Below are positions 43,701 to 56,504 of a stretch of 64,000 nt of DNA, piece by piece (position 1 is the stretch's first letter; every line of letters begins with the position of its first letter). Made by a program: the position numbers and the translations under genes. This stretch comes from Diaporthe sp. PMI_573 (Eukaryota; Ascomycota; Sordariomycetes; Diaporthales; Diaporthaceae), in assembly GCA_021399435.1 (NCBI GenBank), contig JAJTUP010000014.1, positions 496,001-560,000 of the forward strand, given 5' to 3'. The notes beneath the pieces were generated by a model. It was given only the letters and a program-made list of their open reading frames with translations. It did not search any database and was not told where the DNA came from.

Positions 43701-44401
43701 GTGGATGATGGCGTCTGTTGCGACCTGATAGGCAGTGAGGTCGAGCCACTTGCCGCCCTGGAGTCTCTGTGGCCCCCGCTGTTGCTCGTCTTGTGCGGTT
43801 GCTCCTGACCTGTGTGTGCCGACTTTCGGCTCCGGGAGCTGTGAGCCGCGGCTTCATCCTGATAAGGCTGGCTCGCGCTCGCCTGGCCGTTCGCGTCGTT
43901 CCCTGCGTGCCGCTGTGACGTCGATCGGTCGGCACCCTGTGCTGCAGATCTCCTCGACGCCGGGGCGCCGCTGGAGCCGGCAGCAGCAGTGTGCTGGGAC
44001 GAGGTGCGAGGTGGCACCGAGGTGGCGGGCATTTTACGGCGGTCGGAGGAGGATTGCTGGTACTGGTCGGAAGGGTCGACGGGGATGGGGGATGCGAGAG
44101 CTGCGCGTGAACTCATTGGGGAGTTGCTTTGGGACGGTGCGTCTCCCTTGCCGCTGCCGTTTCCGCTGTGTTTCCTGGTCGGCCGTTTGGAAGCCGAAGG
44201 TGAGGATGTGCTGTTCTGGGTGGTCGCATAATATGGGTCGCGGGCAGGCGACGAGGTCGATTGCTGGAATTGCTGTGGTTGCTGCTGTGGGTGTGGGTGT
44301 TGGTGCCGGCTGCCAGGCGAGGCGGTAACCAAGGGCGGTGAATTGATGGTGACGGAGGTAGCTGTCTGATGGGGCGCGGATTGCAATGCAGCCGACGACA
44401 T
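40732..44401 (-). CDS. KIN4-type serine/threonine protein kinase
   Basis: Ser/Thr kinase close to yeast Kin4/Frk1, which act in the spindle-position checkpoint and related signalling. Exons 44401-43379, 43315-42722, 42666-40732 give 1183 residues. The first 310 residues are Ser/Gln/Pro-rich. Kinase domain about 315-610: GEGEFGKV (323-330), VAIK (Lys 345), HRDLKLEN (438-445), DFG (458-460), a long acidic activation-segment insert (DPIEELTEEEENN), then CGSPCYAAPE (APE 514-516) and GYLPFDDDPANPEGDNINLLY, the last being characteristic of KIN4. A 580-residue Ser-rich tail follows, ending in a conserved-looking basic motif (RRVMDFFRRRGK). Intron 1 (43316-43378) is 63 nt with no in-frame stop, so its retention would insert 21 residues just before the catalytic lysine strand. 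More than 6 kb upstream is non-coding. Confidence 0.93.
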
Positions 44402-45260
44402 CTTCCCACGCGGGAGCGCGGAAGGTATGGGGTCGGTTTCTGGCTTATCGAGGATGGCTGGTGGCGTTGCTCAGCGAAGGGATCTGGGTATTTGTTCAGC
44501 CCCGTGCACGAAAGATTCGATTGAGGGCGTGCCTTGCTCGTGACTGACCAAGGGAGTTGACGTTTAAGGGGGTCGGTCGGACGTTGGGCAAAGGAGGATG
44601 TTTCGGCTCGGACACTAGCTCAGGTCGGATCGGGTTGCGGTTTTGGGAGGCTGGAAGGGCAAGGCTTCCAAGGTTTCCAAAGTTGGAGGAGCAGCAGCAA
44701 GTTTGGGGCAGAGATGGAGAGGTACAGCCAAGTACCAACCCAAGACCAGGGACCTGGTGGCACAGAGGGAGGCTAAGGGCTACCTAGGGCAGAGAAGCAG
44801 GGCAGCAGCGCAGGCGGTTCCTAGCTGATAAGGAAGGCCTGGTCGTAGGAATAAAATAGCAATAAAACAAGAGACAAGAGGTCAAGTCAAGATGCGAGCG
44901 CGCGTGGAGGGCGGAACCTCTACGTCGTTTCGCAGGGACGCGGGAGCGTGACTTGGGAGAGTGAGTAGAGTGTGCTGCAACGGCGAGTGCAACCAAGACT
45001 GGACTGGGCTGGACTGTGAATCGAGCTGGTTCCTGTCTTGTCTTGTGCGTGCCGAGCTGAGCCTTGCAATTAATGGGTGGAAATATGGGCAATGCAACGA
45101 GTCGCCAGAAGTGCCCAATGAGACCAATTGCCCAGTTCAAAACACCATGGCTGCCCTGCGATTTGTTGTTTCGATGGCGGTCAGTTTGACTTGGGCGGCT
45201 GGGTGTGGGATGTACGTGCTGGGATGGGTTGGGTTGTTTTGTGTGGCAGCGATGCGTTTG

Positions 45261-45305
45261 CGTTGCGTTGCGTTGCGTTGCGTTGCGTTGCGTTGCGTTG
45301 CGTTG
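45261..45305. repeat. CGTTG pentanucleotide microsatellite, nine copies
   Basis: Nine exact head-to-tail copies in non-coding DNA about 0.9 kb upstream of the KIN4-type start codon. Confidence 0.95.
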
Positions 45306-47744
45306 CTGCGCGGGCGCTGGCGCTGTGTTGTGACCGTCGGTCAAGTCAGTAGTCAGGTCGTTGTTGATCGATCGCCCTATTTTTTTGCCCCCCTTCGACG
45401 TTTGTGTTGCCGATGTCCCTGCAGGCTGTTTTCCGGCTGTCGCCTCAGCTCGCGACTTGATGCAGGCTCTGCTCGAATCGAATGGACTCGACTCAGGTCC
45501 TGTGAACAACACACATGCAAATGCAGCCCAGACGCGACACCCGCAGAAGCTTGGGAGCGGCGTAGTGTTGTGGTGGATTGGGACTGTTTTGGGGCCCCGA
45601 TCTTTTGGCCCCTTTTCTCTGATAGGTTGGTTGCTTGCAGGAGTGAGCGCAGTCAATGCAGGTCAGGGACAGCAGGCCAATGACCCAGGGTTTTGATTAT
45701 TCAATTATTAGGCACGCCCGCGACCGACAAGACGAGACAGAGACAGGACGCCGTTTGATGTGTGTGCTCGCTGCAGAGGGTACTGTACCGGACGGCAAGC
45801 ACAGGAGCGGAGCGGCGGGGAGAGGAAAGGAGTGGTGGGACGGGGTCGAGGTGAGGTCAGCTCTAGGTACAGTAGTAAGAAAAAAGGTACGTGTGTATGG
45901 TTCGGGGAAACGAGAGACGGCGAACAGGACGGGTCGACTGAGACAAACGCCGCTGATTGTCGAGTGAGGAGGAGGAGGAGGGCGGGAAGGAAGAAGACTG
46001 GTGGTTGAAAGGTAGGGTAGGGGGGGTTTGGGTGAATGGATGCCAGGCGACGACGATGCTGGGTTCCCACTGCAGGTGAATTCAAATGCAAAAGCGCAGA
46101 CGCAAGTGCAAATGCAGAGCGCAAATGCAACTGGGGCCTTTGCTGGGATCTCGGTCGTCAAGCGAGAACATGAAGGGAGAGGCGCTGCCGGGTGGGTAAT
46201 CTTATTTGACCCCGTCCGCGGCCTCGATGAATCAATCCGCCAGAGTCTGTGTTCCTCTGCTCGTCTCCCGAGCTGCTCCTCTCTCTTCCTCACTGTGTGT
46301 GTCTCTCCACTCCCTGTTCTGCCAGCTCTGTCTATGCCTGTGGACCGTGCCTTGATTATTGTTCCCTGATTGTTGACATCCAAGGGATCCCGCGGATTGG
46401 CCTCGCCCGAGCACCGGAAACCTTGGTCACGATACCACGATCAATGCCGCGAACTGTATGCGTTCATGTACGATGTAGATCCCGCCTGCTAGCAGCCAGT
46501 CTTCCCCTCACTGGCAGAAACATGCACTTTAGCAAACAGGCCTGCTGCATCACCATCGTCATTTCGAGATGTGTGTGCGCGTCCACGGCTTCACGACTTT
46601 AGAGCCCCTCGCGCAGCATGAGATAGTCAGACAGGAACACGCGGGATGGAATAGTCATCCATAACCTTGCCAGTGCTTGGCCCCAAATGCAAGCTGGGGG
46701 ATGCTTGGACGAGGCCGGCCTTGAGCAAATCATCACTTCATGCACCCCAACAGCAGCCGCATTTCAGACGGAGATACTCTGATATAGCGCCGCCGCACAC
46801 ACGACCTTGGACGCCGTGCTTTGCACTCCCGGGCCAAGGTCTCCGAGCTGGCCTGCGGTACGTAGATTAGGTACCGAGGTATATGTATTGGTATAGGTGC
46901 TTGTGTAGACCCGGCCAACCGCATAGGACACGGTGATGCGTACGTGTGTCTATGTAGATCCCCGGGCACATGGACAATATACACCACAGTACGACGCCCA
47001 GCCAACAGAAGCTTAAATTGTTTGTGTCCTATCCCACACACGAGAACAAGTCAGACGCTCCACCCGATCGACGTGTCTCAGCTCTTGAGCGAGGGTAGCT
47101 TGCCCTGGCAAAGGTTGTCTGTCGTATAACTAGTCTGCTGTGTAGTAAGCTGCTGAACCACACCGGCACGGCGGACCAGTGTAGTCCACAGACAGACAGC
47201 TTCTTTCTGCGGCTGCCATCTTGCACGCATGGGTGAACAGACACTGGACTGATTAATAATTCAGTCAGAACTAAATAGGGCCCTGCAGTAGGTGGGCTTA
47301 TTTGTGGTTGTTGTCTGTAGGTTCACATACGTAGAGCACCTCTTGGTAGATGGCGGGGTCGGTGGTGACATGCCGCACACGAGCAAGAGCGTGCTGGCTC
47401 CATGCGTGAGGGGCGACACTACGGTAGTGTCCTGCACGATGGAAGGCAGTTATCCACCAGAAGACCGAGGAAAACCACGGGCGCACCAAAAGAGCCTCGA
47501 GATTCGCTTTCCACGAAGCTACCTCCCGTCGCAGCATGCCTCAGAAGCGCAGCGAGGAGCAGCCGGCCTTGGGACGGAATGTGACGTGACGAGGCCTGAG
47601 CCTAGCATCCCACCAGATATCTCATCTCACTGACCTAGACAGCACTACCTACAGTCTTCCTGTGCCTGCAGCCACCACCACCACAGCCAGGCATCGGCGA
47701 GATGAGCGAACCTTACGGTACGGGCACAGGCACGCCCACACACA

Positions 47745-47745
<1 letters not shown>

Positions 47746-47777
<32 letters not shown>
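47746..47777. repeat. CAGACG hexanucleotide repeat
   Basis: About five copies, non-coding. Confidence 0.9.
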
Positions 47778-50700
47778 GTGCACAGGCAGCAAGCCACAAC
47801 AAGCAGCCCTGCATCAACATCACGAGTTCACTTGCTTGACCGCCTCGGACCCTTTCGTCTGATGTCGAATCGCGTCGTGGGACATCCACCCGGGGCAGCA
47901 GGGGGAACCGTCGAGAACCAGTCAGCGGCAGTGCCCCTGCCCTGGCTACTGTGTCCTGGCTGCTTGACTGCTGACGGCGGCCCCTCCCCAGGAAATGCCC
48001 AGATGCATGCCGGGCCCCACTTTATCCTTCGACGAGACTTCTCGAAGGCTCAAACAGCCGTGTCAGGGAAGAGGACAGCCCATTTCCATTCCAATGCGAG
48101 TATCGAGAGTGCCGACTGTTTCGGGACGGCGGCTTGGGATTGGATATCAAGCAAAAGCGGCGACGCTGGACGGCAAGCATAACTCGAAGTGGGTTGGGGT
48201 CGGTCGAGCTCCTCCAAAGGTCCAAAGGAAAAGCTGAGGGCCTGCAAATTACGTACTGGCACGGTACGTTATGGGCACCCGTCCACAGGCCAGGCTAATC
48301 ATACTGCCTGCTGTACCTTGGTGGTAGTGTAATTGCAAGCAAGTGCAGAAAAAAAGGCGGGCGCCCCGTCTGTCCGCTTGTTCCTGAATTCCTAGCCCGC
48401 TGCACGAAGGGAGTCAGGGATCAGGGACTGGGGTCCGATGCACGCCAGCCCTTCCTGCCCAGGCCATGGCTCACTTGGCTGGTTGCTGGCCTGGCTGGCC
48501 TTGGAGAAACGGAGAATGGGGCAACCTCACAGCTCTGGTAGCAGCCCAGCCCAGCCCAGCAAGCCGGCCCAGTCAGCCCAGCTACCGGGCAGGGGGGTTC
48601 AAGGGAGGGAGGTAATCGTGTGGGTTGCAAATGCATCTTCAAAACCTCATCATCGATCGGCTTGGGGGGAAATAATCCCCGAAATCAAGTCCTTGGGCCC
48701 GCAAAGCCCCCAGGCCTCGTTCATGAGTCGCCGCCCGACTAAGTGTCTCCTCCCTCGTGCATGTGTCTCGCTTGTCTGGCCTGTCTGGCAAGTCTGGATC
48801 AACAAATGCTGACACCACAGCACCACAGAGGAAAGGGCGCCATCCTGTCGTCTCAAAAGGGAAACCCCACAACGTTAACGAGACAGCCAGAGGAACCACG
48901 CCTTGGCATCAACCAATTGCCATGCAAATGTCTTGCAAGGAACACGGCCAGTTTCAACCACTGCTCTTTCACAGCCAAACATCATTCAGACCACGCTCGA
49001 CTGTCTCCCTCCCCCAAACGCACCCAAGGCATGCACTCTCCCACACAATCCCTCTGGTTTGGGCGTTTCGTCCAGCGCATAAACTTTGCTCTAGATTCTG
49101 TTTCTCGTCCTCTCTACCGCCCTCCCCAATCCCATCTTCCCCCTCCGTACCAGCCCCAAACTCTCTGCCTCCGCGCTAGCAGCTTCCCCCCAGTCGCCGT
49201 CATCTCTCGTCACCTCTGCAATGCCCAAGACAAGACGCCCAATCCACCCCCCAATTCCCAATTCCCAATCCCCAATCCCCACAAGCAGCGCCATGCCATG
49301 CCGGCGCATGAATAGGCGGCCACCCGGACGACACAGCGCATGCACGCGCCACACCTCGGCCACAAGGTGTCTTGGTGCGCTGAAGCAATGTCAGACAGCC
49401 ACACACGGGCAGCAGGAAGACTCGTGCCGTGCGTGCGCCCGCATATCAGGAGCAGCATATGGGACTGGTTCTGGGGGCAGTCGGAAGGGTTGGGGCCGCA
49501 TTGAGTGCTGTACCTAGTTCCTGACTCCCCTTCAACGCCTCATCGCCTCAACCCACACACCTCCCCGCCTCCGCACACTCCCTTCCTCGCAGGAGGCGCA
49601 TAAGACACAACCACGAGATAAGACCATGGCGAGAAGCCTCAACAATGCTTCGTCTGCGGACCGGCCAGTCACCAAGTCGGTGCAGACAGCCCCGCGCCCC
49701 GCAATTGGCGCCCGACGGCCGCGCCAGAAGAGCGTAGAACATTTATGCCTCTCTCTTGTCCTTTCTTCCCTGTCAGGCCTGTGTGCATCGCCCTCTTCCC
49801 TAGCATAACCTTCAGGTTTTCTAGCACCCACTCTAGCCTCGTTCTTCCGCCTCGCCTCGGGAGGGACGTCGTGCATTGAGGCCGGGAAATGGACGTGGCG
49901 TTCGGTGGCAGGGGTAAGCTTGACATCCGTCGTCACACCCCATCTCGGTCCCGCGTGCTCTCTTGCTGCCGCTGTCTTCAAGGTTGTTTCCAGAGGATGA
50001 TGTGCCGGCCGGTAGGTGCCCGACGGCTCTTGGCCGTCTCTGGTTCATGACGCTATTATCTTCTTCTGCTTCTTCTTTTCTTTCCCCTCCCGCGGTAGTA
50101 AATTCTTGCTCTTTGGCGCGACACGTATCCTGACCGCTCATTGCGAGGACATCCCCGGAAATTCTGCCTTGCCAGGCGCGCAAGTTCTGCTCTGAGTCAC
50201 GAGGGGATATTATATCACAGGGACATCGCGTATTGAACAATCACGTATTGGAGGCTATGGACATGTCTAGGCACGGCTAAATCCCATTGACGGATGATTA
50301 GGGTTTCGTGATGGGTGCAACCGTCACGTCGGCACAGTTCACGCCCTCCCAGGTATCACCATGGGCGCGGTTCGCCCGTTCGTCTCAAGCAGCAGACGCG
50401 CATATTTGTGACTCGTGCTTCCTTGTCTCAGAACCCGCGCATATGCGTCGGGAACAGACGCCTGAGCCGGGCCGGCCACAGGTTGCTCCCCGGGGCCCTT
50501 TACTCATGCTTCTCACCGACTTTAATCGTAAGCACCGAATGCCTGATAATACGGCGGCATAGCCACCCCGGTGATGCCCGGATCGCTGGGACGTCCCCGT
50601 CCCGCCGCCAGCGAGAGCGAAACCCAGGCCCACCCGGACTTGGCCGACGGTTGAGATCTCCCGGTCACTCCGGCCGGACGGGGCTCGCAGGGGCACTAAC

Positions 50701-51003
50701 GGGCACCATTGTCTACCCGTTCATGCACCTGGGAAACACGAATGGGGGAGCATTAATGATATTCCGCGATCAAGCCCATTAGCCACGTAATCCTCCTGAC
50801 TAGAACGTCCTTCCGACTATATGCCGAGGCACTGTCTCCGGCTTGGGCATACTCACCAGCACGGCCCAGTACGGTCGGGGCAGCGGAGCCTCAAGGCCGA
50901 CCTGGAACGTGCTGGAAGGGATCACGACGACTTCGGTGGATCCCAAGCCCGACGTGACCCGTGGGTGCATCCGAACTTGCGACCGATCGCACGAGACTGT
51001 CCA

Positions 51004-52590
51004 TCATAGCTTGATCGAAATGTTGTACGCGTCCAAGGCCACAGCCACGCCCGTCAGGACTGCGCTATACGCAACCAATATCCCCACACTTGCGACCGGC
51101 CCGACATCCAGAGTTGGGACTGTCATGTTGACAAGCCCTGTCAGCAGGTTGGCAAGGAGGAAGACGGCAAGACCGTTGCGGTTGTATGCGCGCAGCACCC
51201 TGGGAGTGGCGATCTCGTATGCTTCCTTCTCCGCCTTGGAGTCGGCCGCATTATAGAACGACGGGAAGAATATCGTCTCGACGAGGCAGCAGGCCAGGAG
51301 CTGGACCGAGTTGAAGGAGACCACGCCCAAGACGTAGGGGAGATTGGCCAGCCTGCGCGACACTGACAGTCCCGCCCCGTAATTGTAGTCCGTGGACAAG
51401 AAAAACAGCAGCATCCAAACAAGACTCCAGGCGCCCATTGTCATGAGCAAGGTGGTCCTCTGCGACGCTGCGCTGGACCCGCTCCGGGTGATGTTGCGAG
51501 GCAGCACGTACATCCCAGTGTCCTGGCCGGCCAGGAAGATGGCCAGGTACCCAAAGAAGCTGAAGATGCCTTCTCGGTTCATGGACAGCAGGTCGACCCG
51601 CGGCGCGGTGAGGATGTAAGCCTTCAGCCCCGTGCTCTCCAGCAGGACCTCGTAGCTGACCGCGAGGATGAGGGCGAGGGCAGCGTAGGACGGGACATAC
51701 TTGAGCGCGGACTGGAACACAGCCACAAAGGGTGGCAAGAAGCCCAGCGTGAAGAAGAAGTTCCAATGCACGCCGTACTCGGTGACATGTTCGGCGTAGT
51801 CGAGGCCCTTGACGCTAAGCAGGCGGATGACACCCAGCACGAGGAGAGGGAGGGAATGACGCATTGAATACACGAGCCGCCGGGACAGAGGGGTCCCGTG
51901 GCCTTCTGCGCGCTCTTTCAGTACAGGCCTCGCGCCCACGACGCCGGCCGAGAAGACAAAGGCGCCGACGCCAATATCCATCAGCGATGTGCCCCATGTC
52001 TCGACCTTGCCGAAGCGCCGGGGGAAAATGCGGAAGTCGACTGCGAGGATGGCCAGGCAGGTAATGACGAGCATGGACCCTCGGAAGACGGTCAGGAAGG
52101 GCTTTGTCGAGAGGACGTCTAGGCCCGCCGCGGACCCCTTTGTCCTGGCGCCAGCGGCCTGCGCGGTAGTGGGCGGGATCTTAGGCTTCTTTCGACGCGC
52201 CACGAGGCTTGGTGGGAATGCGTAGGCCAGCAGCGCGGGTGCGAGCAGCAGGACAATCAGGAGGATAGGTGTGTCGGAGTATAGCGTGATTGCGAGCAGG
52301 GTGGCTCCGACGTTGAGGAAGTAGTCGACGACGAACCCGAATACCGTGTACGGCCTGAAGAAGGACTGGCGGCTCTGCAGGGCGGACCACACCAGAGCAC
52401 CGACCTGGGGAGGCGCGCGGAGTTTCAGTTGGGCTGCAGACAGACAGACAAGACCTCCCCGTCACAGGAACGTAGATTGACTCACGGGTAAGACAGCCGT
52501 GACCGCCGCGATCTCGCTGGCCGTGCCTCCCGTCAAGTTGGACACGAAGTCCTCCTTGAGCTGCTTGTAACTGGCTGTCGAGTTGGACAT
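51004..52590 (-). CDS. GWT1: Gwt1, GPI inositol-acyltransferase
   Basis: ER multi-pass enzyme that acylates the inositol of glucosaminyl-PI in GPI-anchor synthesis (PIG-W family). Exons 52590-52486 and 52404-51004 give 501 residues. Exon 1 encodes [23 protein letters not shown], the family's N-terminal signature, and the join gives AVLP-VGALVW. The rest is about a dozen membrane segments with conserved pieces: [93 protein letters not shown] and [19 protein letters not shown]. Length matches fungal Gwt1. All of the usual motifs are intact. Followed upstream by a divergent gene at 53464. Confidence 0.96.
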
Positions 52591-53463
52591 GCTGAATCCC
52601 GTTGCGGTCTGAGGGTAGCAGCGCGTGACAAAGAAAAAATGAGAGACAGAGGTCAGAAATCAGAACCACGACTCTTGGAAGTCGTAGGCTGGGTGCATTG
52701 CGCTGCCAACACGGTGGCCAAAAGGATTCCAGTGAGGCCAGGCTGGCAAGGGAGAGATGTGTGGACGGGGGAAAGAGAAATGACAGCTCTGCGCCCAAGC
52801 CTGTCCTTCAGCCTCGCTCGAGCAGAACGGACAGACGGACAGTCGTCACTGGCCAAGGGTGTGCAAGGGTCCAGCCGCCGGGGCCCGGAAAGTGAACGAG
52901 CGACCAACCAGCGACGGGCACTCCGGCCCCACCTAGCGTGCGCCCACCCCGGTTGAGATATGATGTATTGCCATGTGGTGTACGTTCTCCCCTGGTAGGG
53001 CGACGACACACCAGCGCCGGGTGAGGCGTTCAACAGGTCTCTCTTTGTTCATTTCGGATTTGACAGTTTCATCGCGGCGCGCAAAACGAAACATGGCTTG
53101 GACCATACTGCTGGGAAGCCTTTGTCCGGCGCTGGCCCAGCAAGCAGCAGTGCTTTGAGCCTGCTCTGCGTATGCCTCTCCCGGCTGAAAGGGCTCCCAA
53201 GGGCCAAACCGTGGCGTGTTGCGAGAAAGGGAGAAAGAAGAGATAAAATTGGAATGATGGCCGTCATCTCTTGTGCCCAGCAAGTCTCGCCATCTATCCC
53301 CTACTTTCGTACGTTCGAGTCACAAACGTCCCAGACCCAGAATCTCAGCAACGTCCAACCTGCCAAAGTTGGCTCTTTGCCTCCTCGTTTTACTCAAAGA
53401 TTACACCATCTCCTGGTCGTGAATCTCTTTTCTATTTTTGTGTCCTTCTGAGCGCCAAACATC
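52591..53463. other. divergent promoter region
   Basis: Between GWT1 (-) and the BTB-like gene (+). No gene seen. Confidence 0.6.
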
Positions 53464-54733
53464 ATGAGCATGGATGCCCAGAGTCGTGGCCGGCCCAGTC
53501 TCGAAATCCAGACGGACTACGCAGCGCCCAGCGACAGACAACTGCGGTCATCCTTCTACAGACATCGGAGCCCCTTACCCTCCGCAACACCAGTCACCTC
53601 GAAGGCCCTTCCTAGCCCGATGCAACCCTCGAGTCCTGGCTATGATGTGTCCATGAGGCAGCATGAGAGGGCCATGGTAGAGAGCCTGGATGCCCGCCGG
53701 GGGCTGACCAGGTCGATGTCTCCTGTCGCGGATCAATCGATGTCAGCAAGGGTTAACATGCTCACAATGGAGAGTCCAATGCAGACAAGAGCGCCAGGTT
53801 TTCCTCCAACAGTACCGAACACGCCAATGGTGGCCTCTTCTTCGACGCACCGGCGACAGAGCATGGTGCAGGAGACCAGGTCGATGCTGCTGTCAGGCAT
53901 GTCCTCGTCACAAGCCGGAGCTGTGGCCAACAGGAAGCTCTCAGCTCCGTCCGAGGCTATCCAGAGGCATCAGAGGCCAGCCATGGCGCTCCTCGAGCCA
54001 GGCAAGCTCCAGGCTTGGGGCCATGTGTATTTCGGTGATCCTTCCAAGGCAGACGTGTTCGTGGCCCCGAAGGCCCTACGCCGCCCGAGCAGCACCGTGC
54101 AGCCTGACAGCGCGGGCAACGACAACGGCAACGGCCATTCAGAACATCTCAAGATCAGGGCCCACGTGCGGCCCAAGGGGAGGGAGCGCAAGCCGTTCCT
54201 GATCGAGCGCAGCATCGGCTCGAACGTGCTGAGGTCCATGATGACAGCTTCGCCAGTCACACCAGTGCGCTCGCCAGTACGCTCGCCACGCCGCGGGGCG
54301 ATAGCTCCTTTGTCCCCAGACAACATCAGCTCCTCGCGCACGCCGGCATCACCACTAGCCCCGAGCCGGCGCCGTTCTACCGTGACCGTGACCAGCCCGC
54401 TGTCGCCTCGGGCCAGTCATCAACAGAGGAGCGGCTCGAGGGAGGTGCCAATCCGTAAGTTAGCTTCGGCCATCTCCGGCCCGCGCTGTGTTGTGTTGTT
54501 CTGGGACGCCGTGCTAACGAGCGATCGGTCTAGATCTCCCCTATGCTCGGACCTACCTGCCAGCATTGGCAGCTATCATGCTGTCGGGCCACGTCGAGAC
54601 TGGCGACACGATAGACCTGCCGATGCCCCATCCAGAAGCATGGACCCAGACGGTGGCCTACTCGTACACTGGCAGGGGCGAGCTGACCGAGGCAATGAAG
54701 CAGAACATCTTGCACCTGGGAGGAACGGTGTAG
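53464..54733 (+). CDS. Ser-rich protein with BTB-like C-terminus
   Basis: Exons 53464-54454 and 54534-54733 give 396 residues. The intron has GTAAGT, a GCTAACG branch site and a CTAG acceptor. The first 330 residues are Ser/Pro/Arg-rich and probably disordered, with conserved-looking pieces (LEPGKLQAWGHVYFGDPSKADVF, HLKIRAHVRPKGRERKPFLIERSIGSNVLRSMM). The C-terminal 65 residues (LPYARTYLPALAAIMLSGHVE, then IDLPMPHPEAWTQTVAYSYTG) read like the second half of a BTB/POZ fold, where the last helix-turn carries a Tyr-Thr-Gly. A complete BTB domain is not visible, so this is a partial match. Function unknown. Confidence 0.85.
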
Positions 54734-56504
54734 ATGGGTCATGCCTTGACGGTATTGATGGTGTCGATGTTGGTAATGTGTGTAATGCTTGGGATGACTG
54801 TTGTTAAGGAACCCTTGGTTTTCTTTCTTCTAGATGTCTATATTTTCTTAGATCTGCTGAGTGCTTGCGCACTCGTTTTGGCAATCATATGGCCGCAACC
54901 GAAGGACATAGAACGCAATGACAATTTCATTCACTGAAGAGATTTCTGCTTGAACCGACCTTGTTTTGACTCGTGTGGAGGGTAAAGCCGGCGAAGCGAC
55001 GGGGCTTTCCGATCAACAGGGACTCAGACGCAGGCATCTGGCGGGACTAAGAGCTGAGTGGACATGGGAGGAAGTGAACCGGTCAGACATTCTGGCGCCC
55101 AGGTGATGATGGAAAGCGCGTACGCGGGCTGTTGTCAGATTTGTAGCTCCTTCCCTGCCCGCCATGCAAGGGGGAGGAAGAAAGGGCGGCCCGTAAGTGC
55201 TTAGCATGTGGCTGTCACGGCCTGGGCGCTGTCAGCCATCGAAACCAACACGTCAGGTCAGACAACATCATCTCATTCCATCCCAAGGCCGTTTCGACCG
55301 TGAGCAAAACGTAGTACATGGCGTGCATGCTAGTCACTCTGACCTGTTGTGTGTCGCCTGGACTCTGCCCAACGGACGACGAAAACCCAAGCAACATCGG
55401 AGATTGCCTCTTTTGACAGGGCTCCTGGCAGCTACTCACGGGTCGGGCACCAATGCCAATACTGCACGTCGTCCCTGTCGTCGTGTGAAGTTGAGCAGGG
55501 CCAGCGGCTACCGACCTCAAGTCGATACTCGTTTCGGCACCAGGGGTTGCGCTTGTCGTTGCTTCTGTGTATTGTCGTCCGTCTCGCGCGGTCTAGAACC
55601 CAACAAAGCAAAGTCGGCCATCACTCACCACCCCCGTTTGCGGCCTCCAGCAAATAAGGTTTCGTTCTCGTTTTTTCCCCATCAACAAACAATCAACCCG
55701 CCACCCACCAGAGGCTGCCTGCATTCAGCTGCCGTGTGACGGCGAGGTGTCAGTGAGTCAGTTCCCACCCGAACTATGCCCAAGTACCCACATGTTCTCG
55801 CAAGGCCTGCACGGAGGAGGGGCCCAGACCTTTTTTCTCACAGTAGCTATCCGAATCTCCTAATAAGGTGCGGATCGGCACTGACTGCGACGACAGATAT
55901 TCTCTTCCCTTCCACACACGTCGCTTTGAAACCCCAGCATGCCGCCAACGGCACTTGCGCTACGACTCCCTTGAGGATAAGAGCACCTCGCTCCAGCACG
56001 GTAGATCTTGAGACATACCCGACCTTCATTCCTCAACGCCACGGACCGGACAGCCCTTCCCACTGGGTGTTGGGCACTGAGGTTTTCTTTGGGAAGAGCG
56101 AAGACTGTCGTTCTGTCTATTGGTCGACGGCCGGCTGCGTGAATAGCCCTGGCTTCTCCGGAACCCCGTCATTCTGCCGCGCGGTGTGAAACCCAATCTC
56201 CGATATCTTGAGTGAAGCCATCTGTTGGAAACAAGGTTCCTGCTACGACTTTTCCGCATCTCCCAGGAGACCACTGGAGATCCACGACCTCAATCGAAAG
56301 GAGACCGTCATTCAGAGTCTACAGTCTGGTATCACCCAGCCGACAAGGGAATTGTACACAAGTCAGGGATCTCTACGTACCTCGTTATTGTCCGGGAGCG
56401 ACATCGACAATCCCCACGGTCTTTACGTACCAGCAAATTTTTCATCAGAGGCTACTCTCAACTAGCACAAGCCACTGACCCCCGAGCTGGAAAGCAACAC
56501 CGTC
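54734..56504. other. intergenic region
   Basis: 3' region of the BTB-like gene and 5' flank of the P-loop gene. Open frames lack support. Nothing recognised. Confidence 0.55.

Larger units (their letters stand above)
44402..51003. other. 6.6-kb region without a supported gene
   Basis: Upstream region of the KIN4-type gene and 3' region of GWT1. Long open frames here (44784-45656, 45697-46383, 48743-49315, 49532-49981) are low-complexity and lack splice partners or domains. Simple repeats: CGTTG x9 at 45261-45305, CAGACG run at 47746-47777, CCCAATT run at 49250-49280. Could hold long 5' leaders or non-coding RNA; none demonstrable here. Confidence 0.5.

Noticed and set aside
44784..46383. Two long minus-strand frames upstream of the KIN4-type kinase
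   Set aside because: Low-complexity, repeat-driven (CGTTG microsatellite) and no conserved segments.
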